Positions 1-13,471 of a DNA stretch of 64,000 nt are shown piece after piece. The stretch spans positions 12,405,183 to 12,469,182 of the forward strand of contig NC_045148.1 in the NCBI RefSeq assembly GCF_008831285.2, written 5' to 3'. The notes under the pieces were generated by a model that worked only from the letters and a program-made list of their open reading frames with translations, did not search any database and was not told the origin of the DNA. The first letter of the stretch is position 1, and each line of letters starts with the position of its first letter. This stretch comes from Nymphaea colorata. Its lineage: Eukaryota > Streptophyta > Magnoliopsida > Nymphaeales > Nymphaeaceae. The position numbers were made by a program, and so were the translations under genes.

Positions 1-1714
1 GTGATCTATTTTGAAATTGATGCTAGGATTTGGACTCAGATTTGGATGTAGGGAATTGTTTCATGAGTTTTTGGGACGGATTCAAGTTTGAATTGTAAAA
101 TAAGTTCAAATTGAGGTGGGGCTTTGTGCCCAAAGTCTGAAAAATAAGTCTCAAATATAGTTGGTAGGCAAATAAAAGAAAAAAATGATCATAAATTGAA
201 ATGTTTGAGGCAAAAAATCCTTGAAATTTGTTGTAAATTTATCATATGTTTAAAAAATGCTAATATAGACTTCGAAAAAATTTGGGGTGATCGCACAACT
301 AGGCCTAGATCATCCACCCTCGCATCAATCCAAAAAGTGACCATTTTGCAATTGATCACCCCTCGTTTTACTAAAAAATTTATCCAATTTTCATGTAAAT
401 ACTGTGGATTTCTTGAGAATTAAGGTTTACCAAATCAATTATGAAAATGCTGATAGTTGTTGATCATCTAGAGCTTCCACAATCCATTTTGCAGCTCACA
501 TTTACTCAAACTTGGGTTAAAATGCACATTTTTACTATTTTTCAGTGATTTCTTCACACTAGAACATCTATTGACCTTCCAACTTCACATTCAAATATTT
601 TTAGTGTTAGAAAACTACTTATAGTGATACTTCATTTTTGAAACCTCAATTCGCATCATACACCTTCCATTTCCATCTATTTTAGCTTAAATGAGCTCAC
701 TTGTTAGTGATCAGATAATTCTCAGCAATGACACCTTGTCAATCACTAGAAAGTTCACGTTACATTCTTTTTAGTGCCAAGAGAGTATTTTCAAATTTAT
801 TTTTCATTCATTCATGCTAATTTGATCTCTAAAAAGTTGTCCTGACATCATGGCTAGTCACTCTCCTTCATTTTTTAATGTTGGCTGAAATTCTCTTAAC
901 CTATAGCTAATCATCTTAGGTTGAGCTAGCAACATGTTTTTTAGTGTCAGAACTGACTATCTTAAGCTTAGTTTGAGTTTTCATACAGAATTTAGCTTTG
1001 TTTTCCCTTTGTTTTCTTGACACACATGTCTGGAGCTCATGATTTAGATTGTTTTACGTTTTCTACTTCTTTTGTTCACAAAAAATTGTTCTACAGTCTA
1101 GGTTTTTGACTTTGGGTATTTTACTCCATAAAAGCATTTGGAAAAAATTTCACCTATGATTGGAAGTTTGATATGTAGAAAGTGAGTATACCAAGTTTCG
1201 TATTCATTGAACATCATTACATTAACTTTTGCCCTCGTGCAAACTTTGAACCAAAATCTTCTTAGGCCCATGTCCCAAACTTAGAGGCCAATCTCAATTA
1301 TTCAATGAATGTAGTTCCACATGCATTCATATTAGATTTAGGAATTGGCCCTTGTATGGATATATGATGATACATATCATGAACTATATCTCTTGGTTCA
1401 AGCATCTTTAGTTTGTGCTCTCCAATTTTTGAAGATCCCTTAGCTTTTTAAAATTCTCTTACTTCAAGATTCAAGACTGCCCCTTTGCATTTAAGTTTGA
1501 TGACAATCACATTTTGGAACCTTAAATATGTAATCTATCCATTGATCTCATCACCACGGTTAAAGGTTGCAAGAATGATCAGATCTAATACCAGGAGTTG
1601 AATCCTATCTCTAGCAGATTCCCTTAATGAGAAATAGAGATGTGAGTTGATATTTGATTTTCTTCATCCCAAGTGAATGGTCATCATGTGTAAGATCGTT
1701 AAATTTTGCATGGT
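1..1714. other. AT-rich DNA without a recognisable gene
   Basis: No long reading frame, no domain signature and no clear repeat end is visible. The short open frame at 196-423 has no recognisable similarity and AT-rich composition, so it is probably fortuitous. The string tttttagtg recurs several times between 535 and 950, suggesting old repeat-derived sequence, but no unit could be defined. Confidence 0.5.
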
Positions 1715-4700
1715 CAACAAATTACAAGTTCAACTCATTAGATTAACTACAATTTAACAAATAAATGTGTAAATTTTTATCGTATCCATACTAACTTGTG
1801 ATTATAATCATTCAAATAAATCAATGCAGATGTATACAAGTTAAACGGATTTGATATACTATAATTGAGCAATGAATGACTCAACACCCATTTATATTCA
1901 TATCAACTTGTGGTTAGAATCATATAAATGAATGTCTCTATATGTAATTACAAGTTAAACTCATTGGATGAACTATAATTGAGCGAATGAATGACATTAA
2001 TCCTTATCGTATTCGTACAAACTTGTTGTTTTAATTATTTAAATAAATCAATATATATGTACTTATAAGCTAAACACACTGAATTAACTAAAATTGAGCC
2101 AATGAATGACCTAAATCTCTATTGTATACATAGAAACATATGATTACAATCATTTAAATAAATCGATTAAGACATAATTACAAGTTCAACCCATTGGATT
2201 TACTAGAATTGAGCAAATGTATGACTTTAATCTCGTTATATAAATACAAACTTATGATTACATTCATTTAAATGACATTATATATGTAATTACAAAGTAA
2301 ACTCATTTGGTGAACAATAATTGATCAAATGAATGACTTAAATGTCATTTGTTTGAATATGAAAGTTTAGTTACAATAATTTAAATAAATCTCTATAGAT
2401 GGAATTACAAGTTAAACACACTGGACAAACTATAGTTGAGGAAATAAATAACTCAAATCTCATATGTATCCATACAAACTTGTAGTTACCATAATTTAAA
2501 TCAATCAATATATATACAATTACAAGTTCAACTCATTGGATGAACTACAATTGAACAAAATAACTGACTTAAATCACAATTCTATTCATACGAACTTATG
2601 ATTATAATCATTTTAATCAATCAGTATAGATGCAATTAGGAGTGAAAGCCCAAAAAGGGGATCTAAAGGTAGAATGTCCTATTCAGGCATGAGAAGAGCA
2701 TAAGCCAGCAAAGTTGTGGATGCTCAATCAGGTACTGCTTGAGATGCATATGGACCATTTGCACAAATTTTTTTTGTAGTTTCTAACTCTAAACGTTGGC
2801 TTTACAGTCTTAGAGTTTTGACAAGAGATACATTGGTTTTATACCCCCTACTTTGACCCTGCCATAGACGTCATTGATAAGCATCTAGAATCCTTCCCAT
2901 GCTAGTCCATGCCTATCGGGAGGGTCAATCTTATCTCCATTTTTTGAGCAACAAGTGCTTTTTTATTGGCATTGTATATTTTTATTCGAATTGAATAAAA
3001 ATGATGGAAAACTATCCTCCAATAGGGAGTTTTCAAAATCAATGCAGATTTAATTACAATTTCAACTCATTAAACGAACAACAATTGAGAAAATGAATGT
3101 CTGAAATTTCTAACATACTCATACAAACTTGTGATTACAATCATTTCAATCAATCAATATAGATATCATTACAAGTTAAACTCATTTTATGAACAATATT
3201 TGATCAAATAAATGACTTAAATCGCAATCACCTTCTTACCGACTTATGGTTACAATAATCTAAATCAATCAATATATATGCAATTACAAGTTAAATTCAT
3301 TAGATTAATTACAATTGATGACTTAAATCTCTATCATATTCACAGAAACTTGTGATTACAAAACATAAAATCAATCAACATCGACATAATTATAAGTTAA
3401 ACTCATCTGATGAGCTAGAATTGAGAAAATGTGCCACTTAAATCCCAACTATACTCATATGAACTCTGAAATACAATCATTTACATGAATATTTATAAAT
3501 GTAATTATATGTCAAACTCATTGGATGCAGCCTTAGACATATGGTTACTAGGCAACTTCTTCTTTCTCTGTCTCTTGCTCACTCCCATTTGAATGTGCAA
3601 GCAACATGGAGCAACTTTAATTGAACATATAGTTGACTTTAATCTCAATATATATTCATATGAACTTGTGGTCTCAATCATTTAAATCAATTAATATAGA
3701 TATAACCAAACATTAAACTCATATGATAGCTGAATTGAGTAAATGAACAACTTAAATCTCTATCGGATTCATAGCAAGTTATGATTACAACAATTTAAAT
3801 ATATTAATATAGATGTAATTGGAAGTGCAACTCATTGGATTAACTATAATTGAGTAATGATGACATAAATCTCATTCATATGAATATGAACTTATGACTA
3901 CAATTATTTGAATAAATCTCTATAAGATAACTTCAACTCATTGGATGAACTAGAATTGCACAAATGAATGACTTAAATTTCATTTGTTTAAAAACAAACA
4001 TAGAATTACAATCATTTAAAAAAAATCTAGATGGATGGAATTACGAGTTAAACTCATTGGATTAACTACAATTGAAAAAAGGAATGACTTAAATCCCTAT
4101 TGTATTCATATGAACTTGTGATTGCAATCACATAAATGAATTTCTATAGATTAAATTATAGGTTAAATACATAGTGTATATCATAACTAAACAAATGAAT
4201 GTCTTTAGTGGCATTTGTATTCATATGAACTTGTGTTTAAAAGTTCATCTAAATCAATTAATATATATGTAATTTCAAGTTAATCTCACTTAAAGACTTA
4301 AACACCAATCATGTTTGTACTAACTTTTGATTACAATAATTTAAATGAATTAATATATATATGCAATTACAAGTTAAACTTATTGAATGAATTATAATTT
4401 GAGCAAATGTATGAATGAGAACTTGAGATTACAATCATTTTGATCAACTGAGTATATGAATGACTTCAGTTGCTATTGTATTCATATGAACTTGTGAATA
4501 TAATATTTTAAATCAAACAATTTAGATGTAGTTACAAAGTTAATATCATTTGATGAACTAGAATTGTGCAAATGAATGACTTAAATCTTCTCCATATGAA
4601 TATGAACTTATGCTAACAATCATTTAAATGGATATACATAGACATAATTACAAGTTAATCTCATTTACTGCACTAGAATTGAATAAGGAATGACTTAAAT

Positions 4701-6470
4701 CTCATTCAAATTCATATGAACTTGTGATTGCAATTATTTAAATGTAATTACAAGTTAATCTCATTTGATAGACTATCATTAAGCAACTGAATGACTTAAA
4801 TCCTAATTTTATGCATACAAACTTGTGATTACAATCATTTATATGAATCTTTAATAAATGGAATTACAAGTTAAACTCATTGGATAAACCATATTCAAGC
4901 AAATGAATGTCTTAAGTCTCTGCCATATTCATTTGAACTTGTGAGTCTGTCATTTGAGTCAACAACCACAAATGGAATTACAAGTTAAATCCGTTGGATT
5001 AACTACAATTGAGCAAATGAAAGACTTAAATCCCCATTGTTGCGATTATAATCACTCAAATAAATCAATACAAATCTAATAACATGCTCAACTCATTGGA
5101 TGAACTAAAATTAGGCAAATGGATGAACTACATCCCATTCACATGAGTACAAAATTGTGAATATAGTCATTTAAATGAAACTATATAAATGTAATTACGA
5201 GTCAAACACATTAGATAAACTATAAATGAGTAAATAAATTACTCAAACACCATTCAAATTAATACGAACTTGTGGCTATAATTATAAGTTAAACTCGTTC
5301 GATCAACTAGAATTGAACAAATGAAATACTTAAATCCCTATCATATCCATACAAGCTTAGAATTATAATTATTTAAATCAATCAATATAAATGCAATTAC
5401 AAGTTAATTTTATTTGGTGAACTAAAATTGAGTAAATGAATGAGTTAAATGCCATCTATATGAATAGGAATTTTGATAAACACATTAAATGAACTATAAT
5501 TAAATACATAAATGACACAAATTCCATTCATACTCATACGAACTTGTGGTTACAATCATTTAAATGAATCTTTACAAATGAAATTATTAGTAAAATTTTA
5601 TGGTTATGGATATTCATATGAACTTGTTCTTACGAACATTCAAATCAATCAAAAGATGTAATATGATTGAATGTACTAGAATTAAGCAAATAATGACTTA
5701 AATCCCATTCATTTTCATATGAACTTGTGATTAAAATATTTTAAAATAGTCAATATAGATGTAATTACAAGTTAATATCATTTGAAAAACTAGCATTGAG
5801 TAAATGAATGACTTAAATCCCATTTGTATCAATTTGAACTTATGTTTATGATCATTTAAATAAATCACAACTGATGTAATGACTTAATTCCATATTGTAT
5901 TCATACAAACCTATAATTACAATCATTTAAATGAACCTTTATAGACGGAATCATAAGTTACACACATTGGATAACATTTAATCGAGCAAACAGATAAAAA
6001 CTTGTGAGTGGAATAATTTAAATCAATCGATATAGATGTAATTGTAAGTTGAACTTATTGGATGAGCTATAATTGAATAAATGAACAACTTATGTCTCAT
6101 TTGCTTGAATTAGAACTTGTGATTACAATAATGAAAATCCATAAATATAGATGACTTACAAGTTAAACTCCTTGGATTAATTACAATCGAACAAATAAAT
6201 GACTTAAATCTCATTTACGTGAATACCAACATGTAATTATAATAATTTAATTACAGTCCTTTAAATCAATCAATTCAGATGTATTCCAATTTAAGCTCAT
6301 TTGATGAACTATAATTGAGTAAATGAATTACCTAAATCTTATTTGTTTGAATAAGAACTTTTGGTTGCAATCATTTAAATGAATCAATATAGATGTAATC
6401 ATAGGTTAATCTCACTTGATGGAAAATAATTGCATAAAATGGATGACTTAAATCTCATTCCTAGATTAAA
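1715..6470. repeat. Degenerate satellite-like tandem array, monomer about 114 bp
   Basis: The same blocks recur in the same order all through this stretch: ttacaagttaaactcattgg, then gaactataattgagcaaatg, then aatgacttaaatc, then catatgaacttgtgattaca, then atcatttaaatgaatc. Starts of the aatgactt block at 4083, 4198, 4575, 4689, 4790 and 4906 give periods of 115, 114, 101 and 116 bp; the 101-bp unit has lost a short segment. Allowing for interruptions at about 2640-3035 and 3528-3605, roughly 35-40 monomers are present. They are diverged from one another, so this is an old array and not a recently homogenised satellite. No coding capacity is seen. Confidence 0.85.
2640..3035. other. Non-satellite insertion inside the 114-bp array
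   Basis: The satellite pattern stops after a block ending gatgcaatta and resumes near 3036 with a similar block (atcaatgcagatttaatta), so the array was interrupted. The insert has mixed composition and no gene. It contains a perfect 10-bp inverted repeat with a 5-base loop at 2978-3002 (arms atttttattc and gaataaaaat). Its origin is unknown. A second, shorter interruption lies near 3528-3605. Confidence 0.5.
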
Positions 6471-8576
6471 GCAGTCATTCATCAGCCATCATTTTCTAAA
6501 ACGTTTAAAACAATCTCTTAGCTAGGTCAAGGGAAGATTTAATCCAAAGGAGGATCCTAGGAGGTATCTACAACTCGAATATGGGATTTAAAGGGAGCAC
6601 AATCCCATTTCTAGGCAGGTTTTGCATTTTTCAGTAGTTTTTAGTTGTAAATTAGATAGTTTCCACTATGTTCATACACTTATTTTAGGGCTTTTCTATT
6701 TTTTTTTTTTATGCATTTCTGTTACCGTGCTTTGGTCATCTCATTCATGTATGCATTTCATGTTTTTCATGTTTAGGTAGAGTATTTGCATTTGCTGGTT
6801 ACTGTAGAATATAAGGTATTAACATGCTTCTCAATCATGTAGCTTTCGTCCTTCTTTGGATTCCAGCAAGCTCGAGTAGATGTCTGTTGATTTAGCATCG
6901 TTCTTTATTGTGGCAGCCTAGAAACATATGTACATATTTTGTTTCATCGACTATTTTTTGAAATTTCTTGTTAGAATAGCATTTTAGATTGAGATAAAGC
7001 ATAGGAGCACATCAGCACCTCTATAGCTGATTGGTGAGGCTGCTGGCTGTGTCCAACAGCACTTTTATTTAATTTCTTGTAATTTAAGGTATAAGATGTA
7101 GCAAAGATTAGGTGTTTTCTACTTGTATTCTATTAATTAGGTAGTGAACATGTGGAGCTTATTGGTTATGGACAACAAGTCTGGTAATTTCCTATAGTTC
7201 AGGGTTAACATCCATGTGGTTGGGCACTCTTCTAAACCGAAGATCATAGTGGCAAAAGTGGTTAAGAGGAAATGTGGAGAATTAATGTATGTTGTGGTGA
7301 GATGGGGGACTAGTCATAATTGGTAGGACTATGAGTTCTAGGTCTTGGCTAAGTACTTGGAGCAGATCTGGTTGCCAGAATGCCCAATTCTCCTTTACGC
7401 GAACATTGGGCTTATTCCCAAACTTGAGAGAGGGCAACTAAGTGGGAGATAGAGATTAGAGAAGAAGACGAGGAAGAGGAAGAAGAGGAAGGGGAACCCG
7501 TCGGGCAGTGATAGAGTTCGGGTCTGGATTTGGATCTTGATCCAATTCGACATATCTAAAACCAAAATTATTATAAGAATAATGCTCGTTAATGAACAAC
7601 GGAGCGCTTCGCCCCGTCCCTTCGACGCCGAGCCTAACCAGCTAACCTCCTTATTAAGAAAGAAAGGAATGGGGGAAATTGCAATTTTGATTTTGATATT
7701 TAATAATTTTATGGTTTAGAGATAATTTTGTCATATATATTATAATAATAATAATAATAATAAATAGTCTTCCCGCACCGCCGCACCCCGCACGCTGGTG
7801 ACATAGTCTATAACTGGGGGCCTAGAAAGTGCCAGTATTACAAGTTCATGATACCGCAATCCCCATTATAGGGGGTTTGAGGCAATACGAGGTACGTCAA
7901 GGCAAGTTTAATTTGTTTTTTATTCTATTATATGAGTTAGATTATGTGTTTCTACAAGCTAGCGTAGGACAATCGAATCTAAAGCTGCCTAAACCACAAA
8001 AGGAAACAAAGGATAGTAGTGGATACTAGGAAGGAATAGACTAGTGTTCAATATGCCAAGCAAAATGTCTCGGAGTTATTCCATACACTAAGGAATGGTT
8101 TGCACATGAATTGGCGACATGTGCGTCCTTATACTAAAAGTGATAGTACGGTGGTCCTCCAGCACGAGTCATTACAGCAGATCATTGTGTCCTAGATTTT
8201 CTCGCAAACTACATGTCAAATTGCTACCCAAATTGTCTCTCAATCTCCCATCAAGACTACAACTCAACCTACCCTTTCTAGATTACAACTTCCTAGACTG
8301 TCCCCAAGCAGGACAACCTGAAGAACATTTTATGACAACCGTGGAGTTATTGCATAGAATCCTACACATGCTCCTTGAAGATGGACAACAATAAGAAATG
8401 GCTCTTTGTAACACTAACTTTTATAATCAATTTCATGATTGTAATATTATTTCTTTATAATATAATTATTTGTAACAGTAATTCTTTGAAACGTTATTGG
8501 GTTGTAGATCATTCTTTGGAGAAATACTCTATGGAAGATTGTTACATTTCATTGAACACTCACATTGGCATACATG
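6471..8576. other. Intergenic sequence, no gene seen
   Basis: The satellite ends near 6470. The following 2 kb contains a poly-T run (about 6699-6710), a purine-rich stretch (7446-7495) and an AAT microsatellite (about 7740-7763). A small GC-rich patch at 7600-7640 contrasts with its surroundings. Short open frames at 7537-7719, 7829-8029 and 8119-8394 show no domain or motif I recognise and are probably chance frames. Confidence 0.45.
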
Positions 8577-8905
8577 TTGATGGCAATGCATGTAAACATA
8601 GGAGAGTGATTACTCCTAACAATGGCTAATGTTTTGCATATAAATATATGGGATTGTTGTATTCGCAACATCAAATGTAAACATATAAGAGTGGTTATTG
8701 ATGATGATGCACGTAGAAATATGAATGCTTATTTGTAATGAACATTAATAGTGATATATGTTATATACATGAGAGTGGTTACTACATTGATAGTCATGTC
8801 GTTTCAAATGGAAGTGGTTACTGTATTGATGGCAATGCATGCAAACTAACAAAAGTGATTACTGTGCTAACCGCTATGCATGTAAGTATTGATGGTCGTG
8901 GATGT
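8577..8905. repeat. Degenerate short tandem repeat, about 41 bp unit
   Basis: The motif agtgRttact followed by attgatggcaatgcatgtaa recurs at 8605, 8690, 8774, 8813 and 8854. Spacings are 85, 84, 39 and 41 bp, that is one or two units of about 41 bp. Copies are imperfect. No protein repeat with conserved frame is evident. Confidence 0.55.
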
Positions 8906-8923
8906 AGAGGGTAGAGCGATAAA

Positions 8924-9170
8924 CTATATACAATACACATTGCAATATATTATATTCAATGAATATAAGATATTCTTTATGCAAGGATGCATATAAATAT
9001 GTATTATATAATGTATATACAATATATTATGCCTGTATAAGATACATTATATAATATACAAAATATATGATATACTACATAGAAGGATGCATATGCTCTA
9101 TGCACTATCTACAAGGTATATGAGATATATTATATATAAGGCTGCATATACTATATACAGTGCACATTGT
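8924..9170. repeat. TA-rich direct repeat block
   Basis: A TA-rich stretch in which aaggatgcatat (or aaggctgcatat) recurs at 8983, 9083 and 9138. The block is bounded by two near-identical 19-bp direct repeats, ctatatacaatacacattg at 8924 and ctatatacagtgcacattg at 9151. This suggests local duplication of a TA-rich unit. Confidence 0.5.
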
Positions 9171-10919
9171 TCATGTGGATGGCTTGGTTTTTTTGTTTTT
9201 TGCAGCAGTCCGTATTGGACTCTTTGTTCTCCAATACCTAAATTGCGTACATTGATCCATGGTGATTTACAATATTGACTTCTAACTTGTTGAAGACGAA
9301 ATCTACACTTGAGCATTGCATTTCATGCGGGATAAGGATCCTAACTCCTTCACAAATCATGCTTATTCAGTGAGACTAGTCGGCATGAGCTGCAATGTGC
9401 TGATTTGTAAAGTGAAGACACTTTTTCCAATACATTAATTTGTTACCTGCCTCATGTGATTTTGGGCTTTGTCACTTTTTGGTCCCAATCTATAGCATTC
9501 TTAAGTGATTTGTATGGGAGGCGATAATATGGGACCATGTAGCATTTGTCGCTCTCATGTGAAGGACTTAGACGACTTGTGCTCAACATTTCTATCCTCG
9601 CATGTTTCGTCCATCTCTGCATAATATACGTTTGGTGTTTTGTTCATGTTTTTGTAATTGAATATCTTTAAAGACATAAAAGGTATATTTTACACATACA
9701 TTCAACTATTTCGTTGCCAACATCATATGCAACATATGCTTCATTCCTTTCAGAAGGTTATTCTCCTTCTCACAATGCTCAACCATACATGAGACCCTAT
9801 AGATTTTATTGCTTTCTCACCATCTATTTTCCATTCATTGCTTTTGTGAAGACTTACGACCATCCAAAGGTCTCCATCATACAAAAAAAAAAAATCATAA
9901 AAAATGTAATTCTATGAGTGGCAGTTCATGTTGACAAATTGGGCAGCAAATGACCACTGAGGTGCATTAATCTTTAGCGTCACATAAAAAATAAGAACAT
10001 TTATAGAGCAACCTTAATCTATTACTGACTTGAGTTTGTGTAGAATATATTTAGTATATTCGTCTTCACCTAATAATGTTGCATTGTAGAAACTAGAGTC
10101 CTTGATTTGTTTTACAGGCACATTTCTTTATTTTTCTCATGGTTGGTGTCCTCTTTCTCAAACAATTTTTTTATACTATTGGTGTGAATGGCACATTCTC
10201 CGAGCACCATCCACTTTGGCAAAGTAATTATAAATATTTCTTGCGAATGTTAGTATTATCAGCTATTTCATGGTAGGATGTGAAAATGTCACTTTACAAT
10301 GTGACCTTAACATATAAGCCATATGAGGAGTTGACAAAGGATGGTTATGATACTTTCAAAGGTACATATGGACTATTTTCCATTGAAAAGCTTTCTTAAT
10401 GCTATTCTTTATAAATTTCCATTTGAATTCTTTTAACCTTGTTTGGAACAGAAAAGACTGTCCTCTCACAATGATATCATGTGCATTTTTATCTCAAAAA
10501 TACCTTCCAACACTAAAATTATGTTTTAGAGCTTACAAATTATAAAGATTGTACATGTTGTCCTTATTATCAAACTGTATTCCTTCTATCGTAGTACAAG
10601 AGTCAACAACATTTTCAAGGCATGCACTTGCACCATTCTTACAATTGCTGAAAATATGTTTAATAGCTGACAACAATGCCAGTTTCAAGTGTGTCATGCA
10701 TTCATGTGAAATATTGTTGTCCACAAAATTATCGTGTGAATTGAACTTCCCAAATGTGTCATTTATGTAGTTTTGTATAATTATATTCACTTTCCTCTTA
10801 CAGAGATCCAAATTCTTCACTATCATTTACTGATGATGATGACACTACTATCATCAAGCAATCTATGGTACAAAATGTCATGAAAAAATGTGCACCTAGT
10901 TTACGTGATAGGACACTTC
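9171..10919. other. Intergenic sequence, no gene seen
   Basis: AT-rich DNA without recognised coding or repeat signatures. The overlapping open frames near 9087-9316 and 10533-10826 lie on opposite strands of the same DNA and show no conserved motif; I treat them as fortuitous. Confidence 0.4.
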
Positions 10920-11345
10920 ATTGATGGCAAAAACAGATGGACAATTTAGATTATTAGCGTGATTTAGTCTAAAGTAGATGCTCAAAAGAGATTAGCTTGC
11001 TATTTAATCTTAGACAATACTTCAAACTTAACTTTATAGGTGGTGATTTGGCTTCGTTGAGTTGTATGTAAAAACAAATGGGTGATTTAGATTATTAGCA
11101 TGAATTAACTGAAAGTAGATGACAAAAGAAACTGAAGAATTTATTTTTAGGGAGCGATTTAAATTTAAGAAAATAGATGAGTGGTTTAGTTTTTATGGAG
11201 CTAGGCTTCGTTGAGTTGTATGTAAAAACAAATGGGTGATTTAGATTATTAGCATGAACTAACTGAAAGTAGATGACAAAAGAAACTGAAGAATTTATTT
11301 TTAGGGAGCGATTTAAATTTAAGAAAATGGATGAGGCGTTTTGCA
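10920..11345. repeat. 164-bp tandem duplication with a diverged third copy
   Basis: The string ggcttcgttgagttgtatgt begins at 11050 and again at 11214, and the following 120 or so bases match almost perfectly, for a period of 164 bp. The second copy is cut short near 11340. A more diverged relative (acagatggacaatttagatt and following) precedes them from about 10930. The open frame on the minus strand at 11095-11346 only reads this duplication. Confidence 0.75.
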
Positions 11346-13411
11346 AGTACTTACGGTCAATTCATTTTTCAATTGATTGATGATATGGAAAGGGATATAT
11401 GTTTTGTGGACCTATTATCCCCATGGTACATGAATTTATGTTCAGTAATTGAACATGCAAGGCAGTGATTGAAAGGGCCCAGCTGAGGCTCTATTTTCAC
11501 AAGGCCCGTAAGGTTAAACATTAGTTCCAAAGTTGAAAACATCACCCTTGGAGGTCACTCATTTAGCCACACCAGTGCATATTAGCATGTTGGAGTCTAA
11601 TGCAAAGTCAATCCCACGATGTTGAGAACTCTCTAGACTCATTCTTGCTCCCGGCTATCACTTGCTTCTTGGAAACCAGCTACATCCGATGGGATGATCC
11701 CCTTGTCTTTTGGTGTTGTTTTTATAAATATTATATAATTCACAAATTTGTCCATGAAGCTTACGTTTTGATTAACGTCTCCCCTCTATTTCTCACCTTT
11801 TACAACATTGACATAGAAGTTAGTGATGAGAAGGCAATGTATTGGATATTGTACAAAGCCCCAGCGGTAGACAAATAGGCAGCTAGGTGGAGATGCAAAC
11901 TCATAATCAAGTTAGCGTAATCCACAAATGGGGTTTGATGAAATAACAAGTAACATACATGGATCCCTCCTATCCTTACTCCCCACTTCTCAATGGTATT
12001 CCATAGAAGGGATTTCAGATGAATTGGAATAGAGAGGTAAGCAGCTAAAGCTCAGGTCAGATGCAGCCATAGCCTACTCCAACTCAATCAGTAAAAGATT
12101 TGGGCTCGACTCTTAGGCTCAAACTTTGAAACTGAATCCAGACCATCTAGAATAAGCTCCCAAATTCAGCTTGAATCCTCATCCACTCATGGTTAAGTCA
12201 GATCTGAATCCACTAAGGTAGTTGCAAGATATACACGCCTCATCTGTCAGGTGATGTCTAACAAAAATATCCATTTGCACGTATGATGCATTTTAATCAA
12301 ACCTAATATGAGATTTTATGACCAGTCTATTCTAGCCCAGAGAAGGTTGAATACAGCGAATCGGACTCCAATCACCTTGGATATAAGACCTACAGTAATG
12401 AACAAAATCTGAGACTACTATGTAGTAAAAGTTATTTTAGTAAAACAATCTAACCTTTCTATTATCAAAATTTTTAAGTGATAAAAACAGCTCATTTTAC
12501 AATTGTTAGAAAACATCATCAAAGTTAAAAAAAAAAAAAAAAAAAACTACCTTAATATATGTTCCTTGCCAAATCAATATTCAGATTAGATTGCCGAAAA
12601 AAAATACTTCAGTAATCTATTTTAATGAGTCTTGTTTTTGTCCCTTGCCCGATCTGTCTGGTATTTACCAACTTTCTTAACTTTCTTCCAAGGACAAAAA
12701 ACGGCATCGCAACTTATTAAATACGTAAATCGTATTTAATGAGATTTGCTTCATCGAGAACAGAGGTACTACTTGGATGAATGGCATCGACACAATTGCC
12801 TGCATATATTAAGAAAGTCCCGATGCAACAGATTCAGTCCCGAGAAGACCTAGAGTGATCTTAATTACATGCAGGCGTACAAAAGACACTTTCATATAAG
12901 ATCAGGATAACTCGTGCATGTATGTGTAATTTAGCGTCATTATGCTTCATATAGTCTTCCCCCTTTTCATGCTCCTCCTCTACAGAACCAGAGCCGCCGT
13001 CTGCCAATTCAATCAATAAGATTCACATTCATGACAAGCATGCACACACACGACTACGCATAGACTAGTCTAGATACAAACAATGTGTCGACCAAAAGAA
13101 GGAAAGAAGATCAAATGATTAAAATTACAGAAACAACGTTGCATTCCCTCAACCATGACCTTCAAGCATAACCGGATAATCATATCAGGTGATCAAAATA
13201 TACATAAATCAGCAATAAAGAATAAGCAGTAATAACCATTTCTTTGCCTACTGATCATAACATGAGACACCTTACCAGCATAAAGAATTATTTCAGCAGA
13301 ATGAACAATTCTTACATATATACCACAAATACTGTGCTCTGGTTTGAACCATGAGCGAGTCGCCCCAGAGCTGCACTAAGATTGTACGTGTAATTAGATC
13401 CTTTTCACATA
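11346..13411. other. Intergenic sequence containing the probable 3' untranslated region of the U-box gene
   Basis: No gene is recognised between 11346 and about 12900; a poly-A tract lies at about 12528-12546. The part just below 13412, read on the minus strand, follows the stop codon of the PUB4-like gene and must contain its 3' untranslated region. I did not find a convincing polyadenylation signal, so the transcript end is left open. The open frame at 11600-11878 has no recognisable domain. Confidence 0.4.
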
Positions 13412-13471
13412 TCAAACCCTCCCTGGATTACCATGGCGTTGATTTCGGAAATGACTAAGAAGATTCTGCGC
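13412..13471 (-). CDS. PUB4: PUB4-like exon 4 (terminal, 19 codons plus stop)
   Basis: Read on the minus strand, a pyrimidine-rich tract ending tgtctatgtccag is followed in phase 0 by codons for [19 protein letters not shown] and TGA. This tail matches the conserved FRNQRHGN ending of PUB4-type proteins. It continues exactly where exon 3 stops after ...RAKEK, so the phase fits without adjustment. The exon is too short to show as a long reading frame and lies 25 kb from the rest of the gene. Confidence 0.9.
   Translation of the reverse strand, partial: AQNLLSHFRNQRHGNPGRV

Noticed and set aside
1715-6470. CRISPR-like or regularly spaced array
   Set aside because: The whole unit, not just short repeats, is conserved between copies, and the setting is plant nuclear DNA; this is a satellite.
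7590-7660. Possible organelle-derived insert (GC-rich cgcttcgccccgtccc)
   Set aside because: The patch is only about 60 bp and contains no gene I can recognise; similarity to mitochondrial DNA could not be tested.
12950-13030. Exon-like acidic peptide on the minus strand (DGGSGSVEEEHEKGEDYMKH) near 13 kb
   Set aside because: It lies downstream of the U-box stop codon. Without a further gene or splice evidence it is more likely 3' untranslated or chance sequence.
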